64,000 bases of DNA, taken from positions 1 through 64,000 of the forward strand of contig JAEYYX010000015.1 in assembly GCA_023428245.1 (NCBI GenBank). Reading direction: 5' to 3'. The position numbers were made by a program, and so were the translations under genes. Positions within the stretch are counted from its first letter, which is position 1. Each line of letters begins with the position of its first letter. Shown here in pieces: positions 1 to 9,598 of this stretch. This DNA comes from Pseudomonadota bacterium (GTDB taxonomy: Bacteria; Myxococcota_A; Polyangia; Polyangiales; Polyangiaceae). Under the pieces are notes generated by a model. That model had not been told where the DNA came from and made no database searches. It saw nothing but the letters and a program-made list of their open reading frames with translations.

Positions 1-7
1 GTCGAGG

Positions 8-1717
8 TCATTGACCTCGACGCGCTCGCATTTGGATCGCAAAGGCCGGCTCGCTCACAGTGCGACCCGTGAGAGTCACCGAGCCTCCGTGGAGCTCGAT
101 GATGGATTTGGCAAGGCGCAGCGCGAGAGCCATGCCGCGGTGCTGTCCTGGATGCGTCTCGGGGGAGAGCAGCGCTTCGAGCTCGCGCGCGCTGAAGCGC
201 GCGGAGGGGACTTCGATGAAGAAGGTCAGTTTGCGCCTCTGAAGCGACGGACGTTCGTCCCGAGCTTCGACGTCGACAAGGATGCGGAGCTGGTCGCGCT
301 CCGCAGTTCTCCGGGCGTGAGCGATGAACGAGGCGAGGGCTTGGGGAAAACGGAGCTTGTCAACCACGATCTTGGGCAGGTCGGGGGCGATCTCGAGCTG
401 GACCTCGGCGCGCGCGTGGGAGCTGAGCTGACGTGCCTTTTCGAGGGCGAGCTCGAGCATCTCCGAGACGGGCTCTTCTGAATACTCGAGGATGAGCTGT
501 CCCGCTTCGACGCGGGCTGCGTCCAAGATGGTCTCGATCAGCGCAAGGAGCTCATTGCCACCTTGTAGGATGAGCTCAAGGCTGTCGCGCTGCGCCTGGT
601 TCGTCGCTTCGTCCCGCATGGTCAGCTCTGCGAAGCCGACGATGGCATTCAGGGGGCTCTTCAGATCGTGGCTCACGCTCGCGAAGAAGCGCCCCCGAGC
701 TTTGGTCGCCGCCTCTCTGAGCTCTATGGCGCGCTCCTGAGCTTGGGCGAAGGTGCGGAAGCGATCGGAGAGCAGCTCGATCGCGTTACCGAGCTCGTTC
801 ACCGCGTGGAAGCGCGCCGGGCGCATGACGCGCGTCCCCTCGAGGGCAGCGTCGGTGCCGAGTGTTCTCACTCCTCGGTTCGCTGTGCGCAGGTCCCGCG
901 ATAGCCGCGCGCCGAGATCGCGACCCACATAGACCGCGATCAAGAGGCCGATCGCTGCGAGCGCGATGGCCCTCGGGTCGAGCGGGAAACCCACCTCACC
1001 GAGACTCAAGAGCGACGGATCGTCCTTGTCGAGCGAGGACTCGCCGAGCGCGACGCGCGTCGTATAGTTCGTCATTGCTCGAAAGCTGACGAGATGGCTG
1101 GCGGTGATGAGCGCGGAGCCAATCGCGAGAAACGCGACGGGGTTCGCGATCGCGGCGAGCAGACGCCTTGAGGTGCGACCGCGCAGGCGTCCTGCGCGCA
1201 CTTGGGCGTCGATCACTTCGCTCATGATCTCCGGGGGCACGAGCCCGAGCACCTCCACGAACTCGCGCCTGACCGCGACGAGCAACGGCAAGCTCAAGGT
1301 CGCGACGAAGGTCGCTGAGAACAAGGCGACCATGCTCATGCTGCGAAAGGAGAGGCCCTCGGGCGGCGCGATGAGGAGCACAAAGACGATGGAAAAGACA
1401 TGGGCGTAGGCCCAGTTGTTCACGACCCGCCAAGGATCGTCGTTCAACTTCGGGATCTCGGCCCGGTCGAGCGAATGGTCGCGCTGGAGGACCTTCTTCA
1501 GGAGCTCCGCTCGCCGGTCGACCAAGAGCACGGCCAGCCCGGCGGCTAACACTCCGCCAATGAGGAGTCCGACGGCCAGCCTTGCGGATGCGGCGGATGC
1601 CGTCAGCGTAGGGAGCAATAGCAATTTGACGGGCAGGAGCGCGGCGAGAGCCAGCGCCACGGCGGTGAAGCCGAGCTGCCAGAGGAAGATGCGCCCGAGT
1701 AGGCGACGGAACGTCAC
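8..1717 (-). CDS. Membrane sensor histidine kinase with degenerate ATPase domain
   Basis: A 569-residue membrane protein. The N-terminal half has about six hydrophobic segments (roughly residues 10-35, 45-65, 105-120, 125-150, 190-210, 250-270), then a HAMP-like linker and a HisKA dimerisation helix with the motif FFASVSHDLKSPLNAI (His near residue 350). The C-terminal ATPase region is odd. The expected N-box Asn is replaced in 'ASFIAHARR', no DxGxG G1 box is visible, and the G2 Gly-rich loop is reduced to 'HRGMALALRLAKSIIELHGG'. Family knowledge says the His accepts phosphate from ATP held by these boxes, so catalysis is doubtful and a scaffold or phosphatase role is possible. It is the last gene of the leftward series after the nitrate reductase gene (64 bp gap). 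A link to nitrate sensing is only positional. Confidence 0.85.
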   Translation of the reverse strand: MTFRRLLGRIFLWQLGFTAVALALAALLPVKLLLLPTLTASAASARLAVGLLIGGVLAAGLAVLLVDRRAELLKKVLQRDHSLDRAEIPKLNDDPWRVVNNWAYAHVFSIVFVLLIAPPEGLSFRSMSMVALFSATFVATLSLPLLVAVRREFVEVLGLVPPEIMSEVIDAQVRAGRLRGRTSRRLLAAIANPVAFLAIGSALITASHLVSFRAMTNYTTRVALGESSLDKDDPSLLSLGEVGFPLDPRAIALAAIGLLIAVYVGRDLGARLSRDLRTANRGVRTLGTDAALEGTRVMRPARFHAVNELGNAIELLSDRFRTFAQAQERAIELREAATKARGRFFASVSHDLKSPLNAIVGFAELTMRDEATNQAQRDSLELILQGGNELLALIETILDAARVEAGQLILEYSEEPVSEMLELALEKARQLSSHARAEVQLEIAPDLPKIVVDKLRFPQALASFIAHARRTAERDQLRILVDVEARDERPSLQRRKLTFFIEVPSARFSARELEALLSPETHPGQHRGMALALRLAKSIIELHGGSVTLTGRTVSEPAFAIQMRARRGQ

Positions 1718-1781
1718 CTCTTGAGGCTACCCGCCCGGAGCCTTTGAGCTCAAGGATTGCCTGGGGAGGCCTGAAAATGAG

Positions 1782-3995
1782 TTAGCCGCTCACGCCTGGG
1801 AGCACGCGGACCGCCGCGTGTTTGTAGGAAGGCTGGCGAGATTCTTCGTCGAAGGCCGGGAACGTAAGTATGTTGGTCTCCGGGTAGTGCATGGGGATGA
1901 AGACCTGACCGGGGCTCACGATCGGGGTCACGTGCGCTCGAGCGCGCATTTTACCGCGCGCTGACTCGACAGTGACCCATTGCCCCGGGCCCACCTTGAG
2001 CTCCCGCGCGTCCTTCGGGTTGATCTCGACGTAAGGATCTTGGCTATAGAGCTTACGAAGTACGGCAGACTTTGCGGTTCGTGTTTGAGTGTGCCACTGC
2101 GCAGAGGTTCCCCGTCCGGTGAGCAGCACGAGTGGGTACTTCTTTGTGGTCGCCTCTGGAATCGGTCGAGGGTCGGCGAAGACGAACTTGGCTCGCCCGC
2201 TTGGCGTGAAGAAACGGCCGTCTTCGAAGAGCCGCCGCTCCGAACGCTCCCCGATTTGTTCCCCTTCCCGAAGCGGCCATTGGATGCCGCGCATACTGTC
2301 AATCATCTCGTAGCTCGTGATGCCGCTGATGTCGCAAGGTTGTCCGCGAGAAACAGCGCGCATCGCGTGAAAGACGTCTTCAGGCTTCCGGAACTTCTCG
2401 AACATCTCGCCGACTCCCCAGGCCTCGGCGAGCAGCCGAAAGATTTGAAAGTCGGACAGGGCCTGTCCAGGGGCGCGCGCGACTTTCTTGAGCAGCATGA
2501 GTCGGCGTTCGGAGTTGATGAAGGTGCCGTCCTTTTCGCCCCATCCAGCGGCAGGGAGGACCAAGTCCGCGAGCTCAGCGGTCTCTGTCGTCACGAACAT
2601 GTCCTGAACGACCAAAAAGTCGAGCTGCTTGAGGAGAGCGCGCGCGTCGGCTTGGTTGATCCAGCTGTGTGCGGTGTTCGTGGCAACGATCCAAAGGCCT
2701 TTGATTTTGCCGCGATGGATCTGCTCGAGGATTTGGTCGTAGGCGAGGCTGCCCGAGCGCGGGATGCGCGTCTCGGGGATCCCGAGCGCGGAAGCGACCT
2801 TCTCGCGATGAGCCGGATCTTCGAAAGAATGGCCGCCGAGGAGATTCGTCGTGTTCGAGAACAGCCTCGAGCCCATGGCGTTGCACTGCCCCGTGATCGA
2901 GTTCGCGCCTGTGCCGGGACGACCGATGTTGCCAGTCATGAGCGCGATATTGATGAGCGCCTGTGCAACCTTCACCCCCTCGTGGCTCTGGTTGACGCCC
3001 ATGGTCCACCAGAAGGAAACCCGCTTCCCAGTTTGGATCGCGGTCACGAGGCGATCGAAGACAGCTTTTTCGAGGCCGGTCGCGGCCAGCACACGCTCTT
3101 CATCGAAACTCTCGACGTGAGCTCTGAAGGCTTCGAATCCTTCGGTGTGTGCGGCGATGTAGTCGCTCCGAATGGCGCCGCGGGAGATGAGCGAGCGGGC
3201 GACGCCGTAAAATAGGCAGAGGTCGCTCTTCGGTTTCAATGGGACGTGCAGCGTGGCGGCCATTGCTGTCTCAGTGCGCCGAGGGTCGGCCACGATGATC
3301 TCGGGCCGGTGCCGGTTCTTGCAGACCCGCTCCCAGAGGATCGGGTGGGCGATACAGGGATTCGCGCCCACGAACACGAGCACGTCGGACTCTTCGAAGT
3401 CCGCGTAGGTGTAGGGAGGCGCATCGAAGCCGAACGCCTGCTTGTAGGCGACGACAGCGGTCGCCATGCACTGCCTCGTGTTGCCGTCCCCGTGTTGCAT
3501 CCCCATGCCAAATTTCGCGAGGCTCCCGAGAAAAAACATCTCTTCGCTCGGAATTTGTCCGGTGCTGAGGAAGGCGCAGGATCCTTCTCCGTACTTGGCT
3601 TGAATGGCCTTCATGCGCTGTACGAAAGTGGACAAGGCGATGGGCCAATCCACCGGACGTAGCTGGCCGCTGTCGCTTCTGAGCATCGGCATCGTTGCTC
3701 GGTCTTTCGCCTTCAGAGGTGCGAGAGCTTCCCAGCCCTTGGGACAAGCCATCCCGAGATTGACTGGGTAATCTTTGGCGGGCGTTAGGTTCACGATTTG
3801 ATCCCCTTTGAGGTGGATATCGAGCCCACAGCCCGTCGAACAAAACCCACACACTGCCGTGGTCGTCGAGTCGGGCTTCAGTCGCGATGGCACTTGGCCG
3901 AGCCCGAAGCCGCCCGGTTCGCGGGTGAGCTCGCGGGTCAGAGTCCCTTGGCGTTCGAAGAGCAGACTTTGAGCGGTCCGAAGCAGCTTGTTCAC
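1782..3995 (-). CDS. nasA: Assimilatory-type nitrate reductase catalytic subunit (Mo-bisMGD)
   Basis: A 737-residue molybdopterin oxidoreductase of NasA/NarB type, reducing nitrate to nitrite. The N-terminal [4Fe-4S] motif is C-G-F-C-S-T-G-C followed by a fourth Cys in 'GMACPKGW'. Then come the Mo-cofactor binding domains ('SWWTMGVNQSHEGV'-type region, 'NIGRPGTGANSITGQCNAMG') and a C-terminal molydop-binding domain ('LLTGRGTSAQWHTQTRT'). No twin-arginine signal is visible, so a cytoplasmic location is inferred. I chose the GTG at 3995 because it overlaps the stop of the upstream ferredoxin/anchor gene by 4 bases (GTGA), a typical translational coupling; the longer reading frame to 4304 would lie inside that gene. 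The size fits assimilatory NasA/NarB enzymes. The partner subunits come from the preceding genes in the same transcript. Confidence 0.93.
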   Translation of the reverse strand: MNKLLRTAQSLLFERQGTLTRELTREPGGFGLGQVPSRLKPDSTTTAVCGFCSTGCGLDIHLKGDQIVNLTPAKDYPVNLGMACPKGWEALAPLKAKDRATMPMLRSDSGQLRPVDWPIALSTFVQRMKAIQAKYGEGSCAFLSTGQIPSEEMFFLGSLAKFGMGMQHGDGNTRQCMATAVVAYKQAFGFDAPPYTYADFEESDVLVFVGANPCIAHPILWERVCKNRHRPEIIVADPRRTETAMAATLHVPLKPKSDLCLFYGVARSLISRGAIRSDYIAAHTEGFEAFRAHVESFDEERVLAATGLEKAVFDRLVTAIQTGKRVSFWWTMGVNQSHEGVKVAQALINIALMTGNIGRPGTGANSITGQCNAMGSRLFSNTTNLLGGHSFEDPAHREKVASALGIPETRIPRSGSLAYDQILEQIHRGKIKGLWIVATNTAHSWINQADARALLKQLDFLVVQDMFVTTETAELADLVLPAAGWGEKDGTFINSERRLMLLKKVARAPGQALSDFQIFRLLAEAWGVGEMFEKFRKPEDVFHAMRAVSRGQPCDISGITSYEMIDSMRGIQWPLREGEQIGERSERRLFEDGRFFTPSGRAKFVFADPRPIPEATTKKYPLVLLTGRGTSAQWHTQTRTAKSAVLRKLYSQDPYVEINPKDARELKVGPGQWVTVESARGKMRARAHVTPIVSPGQVFIPMHYPETNILTFPAFDEESRQPSYKHAAVRVLPGVSG

Positions 3996-5665
3996 TTTCC
4001 GATTCCTCCCGGCATGCGCGGAGCGCTCATGGCCATAAAGAATAGAGTGCGTTCGCAGAGCTCCCCAGCGAGAGAGAGAGCGAGCGTGGATAGTGTGAGC
4101 ACGAGGGCCAGGACGCTCGTCAGATCGACCGGGAGTGTCCAATGGAGCAGCGGCAACATGATGCCTCCTAGGATCCCGAGGCCGAACCTCAGAAGCGTGA
4201 GGTTCTTCAGCTCCCGGACCATGAGGAGCGCGGAGCGCTTCAGATCGCCCTGCTGTTTGTCGAAGAGGTGGAAGAAAACGCTCGTTTCGTAGGCCAACTT
4301 GCACCCCGCCAAGAGCGCGAGGGGCAGCGCGAGATCTTTGCTGATCTCGAGCAATGCTAAGCTATCGGACAGGTATCCGGTGAGAGAGGCGGCAGCCGCG
4401 ATTGAGGCGAGGCCAAGCACCGCGCCGGAACCGAAGAACTTCAGGGTAGTGGGCGTCCCGCTCCAAAAGAGACGCCGTGTGCTCACGTAGATCATCGCTG
4501 AGCAGATGACTGTGAGTACGCCGAGGGCGGCTGTGGCGAGGCCGAGAATCGGGCGTTCGAGCTTTAGCCCAGGGGAAAGGTGTTCGGTGATGAAGGTTGG
4601 CAGCTCCGAGCCCCACAGGGAGAGCGAGTAGAGAAGCGCCGCGCCAACGAATCCTCCCACCACGACGATTTCTCGACTCATCCAGCTGCGCCTGAGGCCG
4701 ATGAAGGCGCGGAAGGCGTAGAGGGGCCGCCCGAGATGAAAGGTCGCGGCCGCGAGTGCCAAGAGACCGAGTCCCAGCGCGAGCAAACTCTGGTACCTGC
4801 CCATGGCGGCTTGGACGTCGGCGCCGCCCGGCGTATGGGCGAGAATTTGATCGACGACGAAGGCTCCGGCCGCGAGCTGAGTGAGTACGAGCATGATGAC
4901 GAGCGGCATGTGCTCTTGGGCTGGGCGCACGCTGTAAAAGTCCGCCGGGAGCGCGTTCCGGGGCATGGCGCGCTTCGAGTGATAGACGGTGGTCGGAGCG
5001 GTGATTCCCGGTGAGGGCGCGCCCGGGAGAAATGCGTTGCCTTGGGCGTCATCGAGCACCGTTTGCACGTCGACAAGGCGGATCGAGATGGCCCCGTTCG
5101 GGCAGCTCTGGACGCAGGCGGGCGGCTCGCCGCTGCTCAGGCGGTCTGAGCACATGTCGCACTTGCGCACGATACCGAGCCGCGAGTTGTATTGGGGAAC
5201 TTCGTAGGGGCACGTCAGCGTGCAGTACTTGCAGCCGATGCACTGGTCATCGAGGTGCTTCACGATGCCGGTGACGGCGTCCTTTTCGTAGGCGCCGACC
5301 GGGCAGCCGTTCATACAAGCTGGATCGAGGCAATGGTGACAGGCCGTCGTCACAGTCTGTTGCAGAGGATGCTCCGCCGTCCCGCCGTGGATGAGTCCGA
5401 CCGCTCGCCAGGCTTCGTCGGAGTCGAGACCGTTCATCTTGTTGCAGCCGACGACGCAGGCTTTACAGCCCGTACAAGCGTCGAGGTCGACCGAGAAAGC
5501 ATATTGCTGACCTGGTCCGGGCTTTGAGAGGGGGATCTGCTCTTCGTAGATACCCCGTTCGAAGGAGACGTCCCCCTCCACGTGTTTCTTCGCGAACCGA
5601 AGCACGCTGCGCAGATCTTGTTGCTCGGCGAGGATGTCGTTGATGACCTTGAGGCGTACTCCCAT
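3992..5665 (-). CDS. Fused DmsB-type ferredoxin and DmsC-type membrane anchor
   Basis: A 557-residue fusion. Residues about 60-220 form a four-cluster ferredoxin with Cys groups CTGCKACVVGC, CHHCLDPACMNGCP, CIGCKYCTLTCP and CDMCSDRL...CVQSCPNG, as in DmsB/NrfC subunits. Residues about 255-550 carry some eight hydrophobic helices resembling the DmsC quinol-oxidising anchor. In the DMSO reductase family these parts are separate proteins moving electrons from quinol to the Mo subunit. Here they precede nasA with a 4-base overlap, so the fusion probably feeds quinol electrons to nitrate reduction. Because the Mo subunit lacks a Tat signal, the ferredoxin side is inferred to face the cytoplasm. 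It starts 33 bases after the hemD-nirBD stop, in the same operon. Confidence 0.88.
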   Translation of the reverse strand: MGVRLKVINDILAEQQDLRSVLRFAKKHVEGDVSFERGIYEEQIPLSKPGPGQQYAFSVDLDACTGCKACVVGCNKMNGLDSDEAWRAVGLIHGGTAEHPLQQTVTTACHHCLDPACMNGCPVGAYEKDAVTGIVKHLDDQCIGCKYCTLTCPYEVPQYNSRLGIVRKCDMCSDRLSSGEPPACVQSCPNGAISIRLVDVQTVLDDAQGNAFLPGAPSPGITAPTTVYHSKRAMPRNALPADFYSVRPAQEHMPLVIMLVLTQLAAGAFVVDQILAHTPGGADVQAAMGRYQSLLALGLGLLALAAATFHLGRPLYAFRAFIGLRRSWMSREIVVVGGFVGAALLYSLSLWGSELPTFITEHLSPGLKLERPILGLATAALGVLTVICSAMIYVSTRRLFWSGTPTTLKFFGSGAVLGLASIAAAASLTGYLSDSLALLEISKDLALPLALLAGCKLAYETSVFFHLFDKQQGDLKRSALLMVRELKNLTLLRFGLGILGGIMLPLLHWTLPVDLTSVLALVLTLSTLALSLAGELCERTLFFMAMSAPRMPGGIGK

Positions 5666-5698
5666 AAAGATCTTTCCGCTCGTCTCAGGGGGAGGAGC

Positions 5699-8600
5699 TC
5701 ATTCGGCGGCTTGGCTCGCGTGCTCCGCGCATGGCTCCGAGCAGCGAACATCCATGGCTCGATCAAGCTCCGCCTCGGAGGGGAGCTCGAGGTAAATCGC
5801 GCCGTCCTCGACCTTGATGGGGAAGACCGCGATGTTCATGTCGTCCCCGCTCAGGCATTCACCTGAGGTGAGAGAGAACGTTTTTTTGTGGAACGGACAG
5901 GCCACCTTAGGAATACCCGCCGCGTCTCCCACCATGCCTCGCGCGAGGATCATGTCTCGCTTGTGAGGGCACATGTTCTGGGTCGCGAACCACTCGCCGC
6001 GGGACTTGAAGTTAAAGACAGCGAGCTGCGTATTGCCGTATTTGACGGCGATCCCGCCGTCGTCGGGAACCTCGGATACCTCGGCGACCCGGACCCAGCT
6101 CGTCTGAGGCAAGACAGGGAGGCTGCGCTTACCGGTGAGAGAAACCTTCGGCCAAGGTGCGGGGTATGCCTGCTCGCGCTCCTCGATCATGGGAGCGGGG
6201 GCGTCGCCTTTCAGCGGGCCAGCAAAGTGCCGGAAGAGATCGCGTTTTTCCGGATTCTCTACGACATCTTTCCACTCGCAGAGATAGGAGTCGACGAGCT
6301 TCTGCATATCCGCTTCGAGCTCGGCGGCGATATTCAAAGAATCGTGCACAACCACGTTCCGCACATGATCGACACCACCCTCGAGTTTCTCGATCCAAAC
6401 GGAGGTCCGCATGAGCTTATCGGCGGTGCGGATGTAGTACATGAGGAAGCGGTCGATGTATTTGATGACCGTTTCTTCATCGACGTCGCTGGCCAAGAGG
6501 TCCGCGTGGCGCGGCTTCGAGCCCCCGTTGCCGCAGACGTAGAGGTTGTAGCCTTTTTCGGTAGCGATCAGACCGAAGTCCTTCGATTGCGCCTCGGCGC
6601 ACTCGCGGATGCAGCCGCTCACGGCGCTCTTCAGCTTGTGGGGGGAGCGAAGGCCCTTGTAACGATTCTCCACGCGGATCGCGAAGCCGACAGAGTCCTG
6701 CACGCCGAAGCGGCACCAGGTCGAGCCCACGCAGCTCTTCACGGTGCGGAGCGCTTTGCCATAAGCGTGGCCGCTCTCGAACCCGGCTGCGATGAGCTCC
6801 TCCCAGATTTCGGGGAGCTGTTCGACACGGGCGCCGAACAAGTCGATGCGTTGTCCGCCAGTAATCTTGGTATAGAGCTCGTACTTCTGCGCGACCTGAC
6901 CGATCGCAATCAGTTTTTCTGGAGTGATCTCACCGCCCGGAATGCGGGGCACGACTGAGTAGAGGCCGCGGCGCTGGATATTGGCGAGGAAGCGATCGTT
7001 CGTGTCTTGCAGAGTTGCGTGGTTGAGGATGGGCTCGGCGTGGGTCGAGGCCAAAATCGCAGCAACCGCGGGTTTACAGATCTCGCAGCCGTGACCACGA
7101 CCGTGAGAATGGATGAGCTCCTGGAAGGAGCTGATCTCGCGCAGGCGCACGATGTCGTAGAGTTCTTGGCGGCTGTAGTCGAAGTGCTCACAGATGGATT
7201 TTTTGACTGTCTTACCTCGCGCCTGCATCTCCGCGTTGAACAAATCGGTGACCATCGGCATGCATCCGCCGCAGCCGGTTCCCGCCTTGGTGCATTTTTT
7301 GATCGTGTCGATCGAACAATCAGGGACGGTCTCGATGGCTTGAACGATGTCGAGCTTGAGGACGTTGTTGCAGGAGCAGATTTGCGCCGTGTCGGGCATC
7401 GGGAGCGCTGCGCCGTCCTTCTGACCGAGAAGGAGCGCGTCCGGCGGGACGGGCAATGGATCGCCGCTCTTCGCGTAGGGGAGGATCTGGCCGTACTCCG
7501 TCGTATCTCCAACGAATACGGCGCCGTGGAGCGTCTTGCCTTGATCGCAGACGATGAGCTTTTTGTAGACCCCGCTGACAAGATCCTGGTAGACGACGGT
7601 GGCCGTATTCGGCTTTTCATCAGCGAATGGGTCTCCGGCGCTCGCGACCTCGACGCCAAGCAGCTTGAGCTTGGTGGACATGTCGGTGCCTTGGAACTCG
7701 CTGGGTCTGCCGAGCAAGGTATTAGCGACCACGGTAGCCATCTCGTAGCCGGGAGCGACGAGGCCGTAGACGGTTCCTTCGTGCACCACGCACTCGCCCA
7801 CACCGAAGATGTTCGGGTCGCTCGTTTGGAGTTGACTATTGACGATGATCCCGCCTCTCTCCTCGACAGCGAGGCCCGCCGAGCGAGCGAGACTGTCGCG
7901 AGGCCGAATGCCAGCGGATACGATGATGATGTCGACGGAGAGTCGCTCTCCGTCCGCGAAGCGGATCCCCGAGACCTCGTTGTCTCCCAAGATGCCGGAG
8001 GTGCGCGCATTCAGGTGCACCTTGAGGCCCATGGACTCGATCTGACGGCACAATAGGCGCGCCCCAGCGTCGTCGAGCTGCCTCGGCATGAGCCGAGGGG
8101 CCATTTCGACGATATGTGTTTCGAGGCCGAGATCGCGAGCAGCCTTGGCTGCTTCGAGTCCGAGCAAGCCGCCGCCAATGACCGCGGCGACTTTGCACCT
8201 TGCGGCGTAGGCGGTGATCGCCTCAAGGTCTTCGATTGTGCGGTAGACGAAGACGCCTGCTTTATCGAGACCGGGTACCGGTGGGATGAACGGCTCGGCG
8301 CCGGTCGCTAGGATCAGCGAATCATAGGGCACTTCGCGGCCACCGCTCGTCACGACGACCTTGATGTCTCGATCGATCTTGTCGACGCGCTCTTTTAAAC
8401 AGAGCTCGATCTCGCGCTCTTCGTACCAAGTGCGCGGCTCGATCACGAGGTCCTCTGCTGTCTTACCGGAGAAGTACTCGGAGAGATGGACGCGGTCGTA
8501 GGCGGGCCAAGTCTCCTCGCCGAGGACTGTGATGCGGAGGCCGTGGTCGAGTCCGCCCTCGGTCAGGCGGTCGCAGAGCTTGTAGCTGACCATGCCGTTG

Positions 8601-9481
8601 CCCACGATGACGACGCGATGGCGACCGGAGTTGCCCGGCTTGGGCGTTCGTCTGGGCTCGTCGTCGATGCCGAGGGTGAGGGCGAGGTCGTAGGGAACGG
8701 GTTGCATGATCGTGGCGTGGCTCAGCGTGAGGTCGGGGTGGACGCCTCTCCTGCGGAGGATGGCTGTGGCGGGCTCTGAGGCGATGACGGGAATGCGGCG
8801 GAGGCTTTGGGCGAGCTTCGGGGCCAGACCGACGGCCTGACACGCATCGAAGAGCCAGGCGGCTGTGCGTTCTGTGAGAAAGCAGACTGCGTTCACTGTT
8901 CCCGACTCGACCTTCTCGAAGAAGCTAATCGCGACGGGATCGACTGTGGTGGAGGGGAGTACGCGCCTCGGCAGCCCTCCCTGGGACTTCACGAGTGCTG
9001 CGATGGCAGCCTCGGTCGTCTGATCGAAGGGCTGGATGCCGACGACTCGACCCGCGAAGTCGAGCTTGCCGAGTTGTTCGAGGATCGCTTCCGGGGTCTG
9101 GCCCCGACAGATGATATCCACGTCAACACCGAGCTCAGAAAGGGCTCGAGCGGGCTTCGGTCCTCGGGCGAACTTGCGGACGACATGGAGCGAGCTCAAG
9201 AAGGCGGTCTCTCGCTCTGTCTGGCGTGCCATCTCGAGGAGCAGCGCGACCCCCTGCGCGGAAGTGAAGATGACGTCGTCGAACTCCCCCTCCATGAGCT
9301 GGACGATCCAGGCCTCGAGCGGCACCGCTTCGCCGGTGTTCTCCCCGTGGCCAATCGGGAGCACTTCGAGTCCGAGCTTCTCGAAGCAGGCGGCGAGTGC
9401 CGCGGCCTGCGGGGTTCTCGTGAGCGCGATGGTCGACGACCGCTTCGTACTCCGGGCCGGGAATTGAGCTGTGACTGTCAT
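5699..9481 (-). CDS. HemD-NirB-NirD triple fusion: uroporphyrinogen-III synthase plus siroheme nitrite reductase
   Basis: A 1260-residue polypeptide. Residues about 10-270 resemble HemD, which makes uroporphyrinogen III, the siroheme precursor ('IALTRTPQAAALAACFEKLG' opening). Residues about 285-690 are the FAD/NAD(P)H module of NirB ('HRVVIVGNGMVSYKL'). Residues about 700-810 hold BFD-like [2Fe-2S] Cys motifs ('ICSCNN', 'CTKAGTGCGGC', 'CEICKP'). Residues about 840-1080 are the siroheme/[4Fe-4S] half-domains with the ligands C-x5-C ('CVGSTWC') and C-x3-C ('CIREC'). Residues about 1130-1240 are a NirD-type Rieske domain that keeps both ligand pairs (CPH, CPFH). The reaction is nitrite to ammonium. 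The ATG at 9481 was chosen for the GGAGGAGG ribosome site 6-7 bases upstream; an open frame extends further to 9637 without support. First gene of the nitrate operon. Confidence 0.92.
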   Translation of the reverse strand: MTVTAQFPARSTKRSSTIALTRTPQAAALAACFEKLGLEVLPIGHGENTGEAVPLEAWIVQLMEGEFDDVIFTSAQGVALLLEMARQTERETAFLSSLHVVRKFARGPKPARALSELGVDVDIICRGQTPEAILEQLGKLDFAGRVVGIQPFDQTTEAAIAALVKSQGGLPRRVLPSTTVDPVAISFFEKVESGTVNAVCFLTERTAAWLFDACQAVGLAPKLAQSLRRIPVIASEPATAILRRRGVHPDLTLSHATIMQPVPYDLALTLGIDDEPRRTPKPGNSGRHRVVIVGNGMVSYKLCDRLTEGGLDHGLRITVLGEETWPAYDRVHLSEYFSGKTAEDLVIEPRTWYEEREIELCLKERVDKIDRDIKVVVTSGGREVPYDSLILATGAEPFIPPVPGLDKAGVFVYRTIEDLEAITAYAARCKVAAVIGGGLLGLEAAKAARDLGLETHIVEMAPRLMPRQLDDAGARLLCRQIESMGLKVHLNARTSGILGDNEVSGIRFADGERLSVDIIIVSAGIRPRDSLARSAGLAVEERGGIIVNSQLQTSDPNIFGVGECVVHEGTVYGLVAPGYEMATVVANTLLGRPSEFQGTDMSTKLKLLGVEVASAGDPFADEKPNTATVVYQDLVSGVYKKLIVCDQGKTLHGAVFVGDTTEYGQILPYAKSGDPLPVPPDALLLGQKDGAALPMPDTAQICSCNNVLKLDIVQAIETVPDCSIDTIKKCTKAGTGCGGCMPMVTDLFNAEMQARGKTVKKSICEHFDYSRQELYDIVRLREISSFQELIHSHGRGHGCEICKPAVAAILASTHAEPILNHATLQDTNDRFLANIQRRGLYSVVPRIPGGEITPEKLIAIGQVAQKYELYTKITGGQRIDLFGARVEQLPEIWEELIAAGFESGHAYGKALRTVKSCVGSTWCRFGVQDSVGFAIRVENRYKGLRSPHKLKSAVSGCIRECAEAQSKDFGLIATEKGYNLYVCGNGGSKPRHADLLASDVDEETVIKYIDRFLMYYIRTADKLMRTSVWIEKLEGGVDHVRNVVVHDSLNIAAELEADMQKLVDSYLCEWKDVVENPEKRDLFRHFAGPLKGDAPAPMIEEREQAYPAPWPKVSLTGKRSLPVLPQTSWVRVAEVSEVPDDGGIAVKYGNTQLAVFNFKSRGEWFATQNMCPHKRDMILARGMVGDAAGIPKVACPFHKKTFSLTSGECLSGDDMNIAVFPIKVEDGAIYLELPSEAELDRAMDVRCSEPCAEHASQAAE

Positions 9482-9598
9482 GGCTGACCTCCTCCATGAC
9501 CTTGCCCCACGCGCTGTTTCGCGAACGAACGCGGAAAGCGGAATCTTCGACACGAGCTCGAAAATATTGGAGCCAGAAATGCAAAAGTAACCTTCGAT

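Noticed and set aside
7007..8056. A 349-codon frame opposite nirB
   Set aside because: Covers conserved NirB ligand motifs on the other strand; shadow only.
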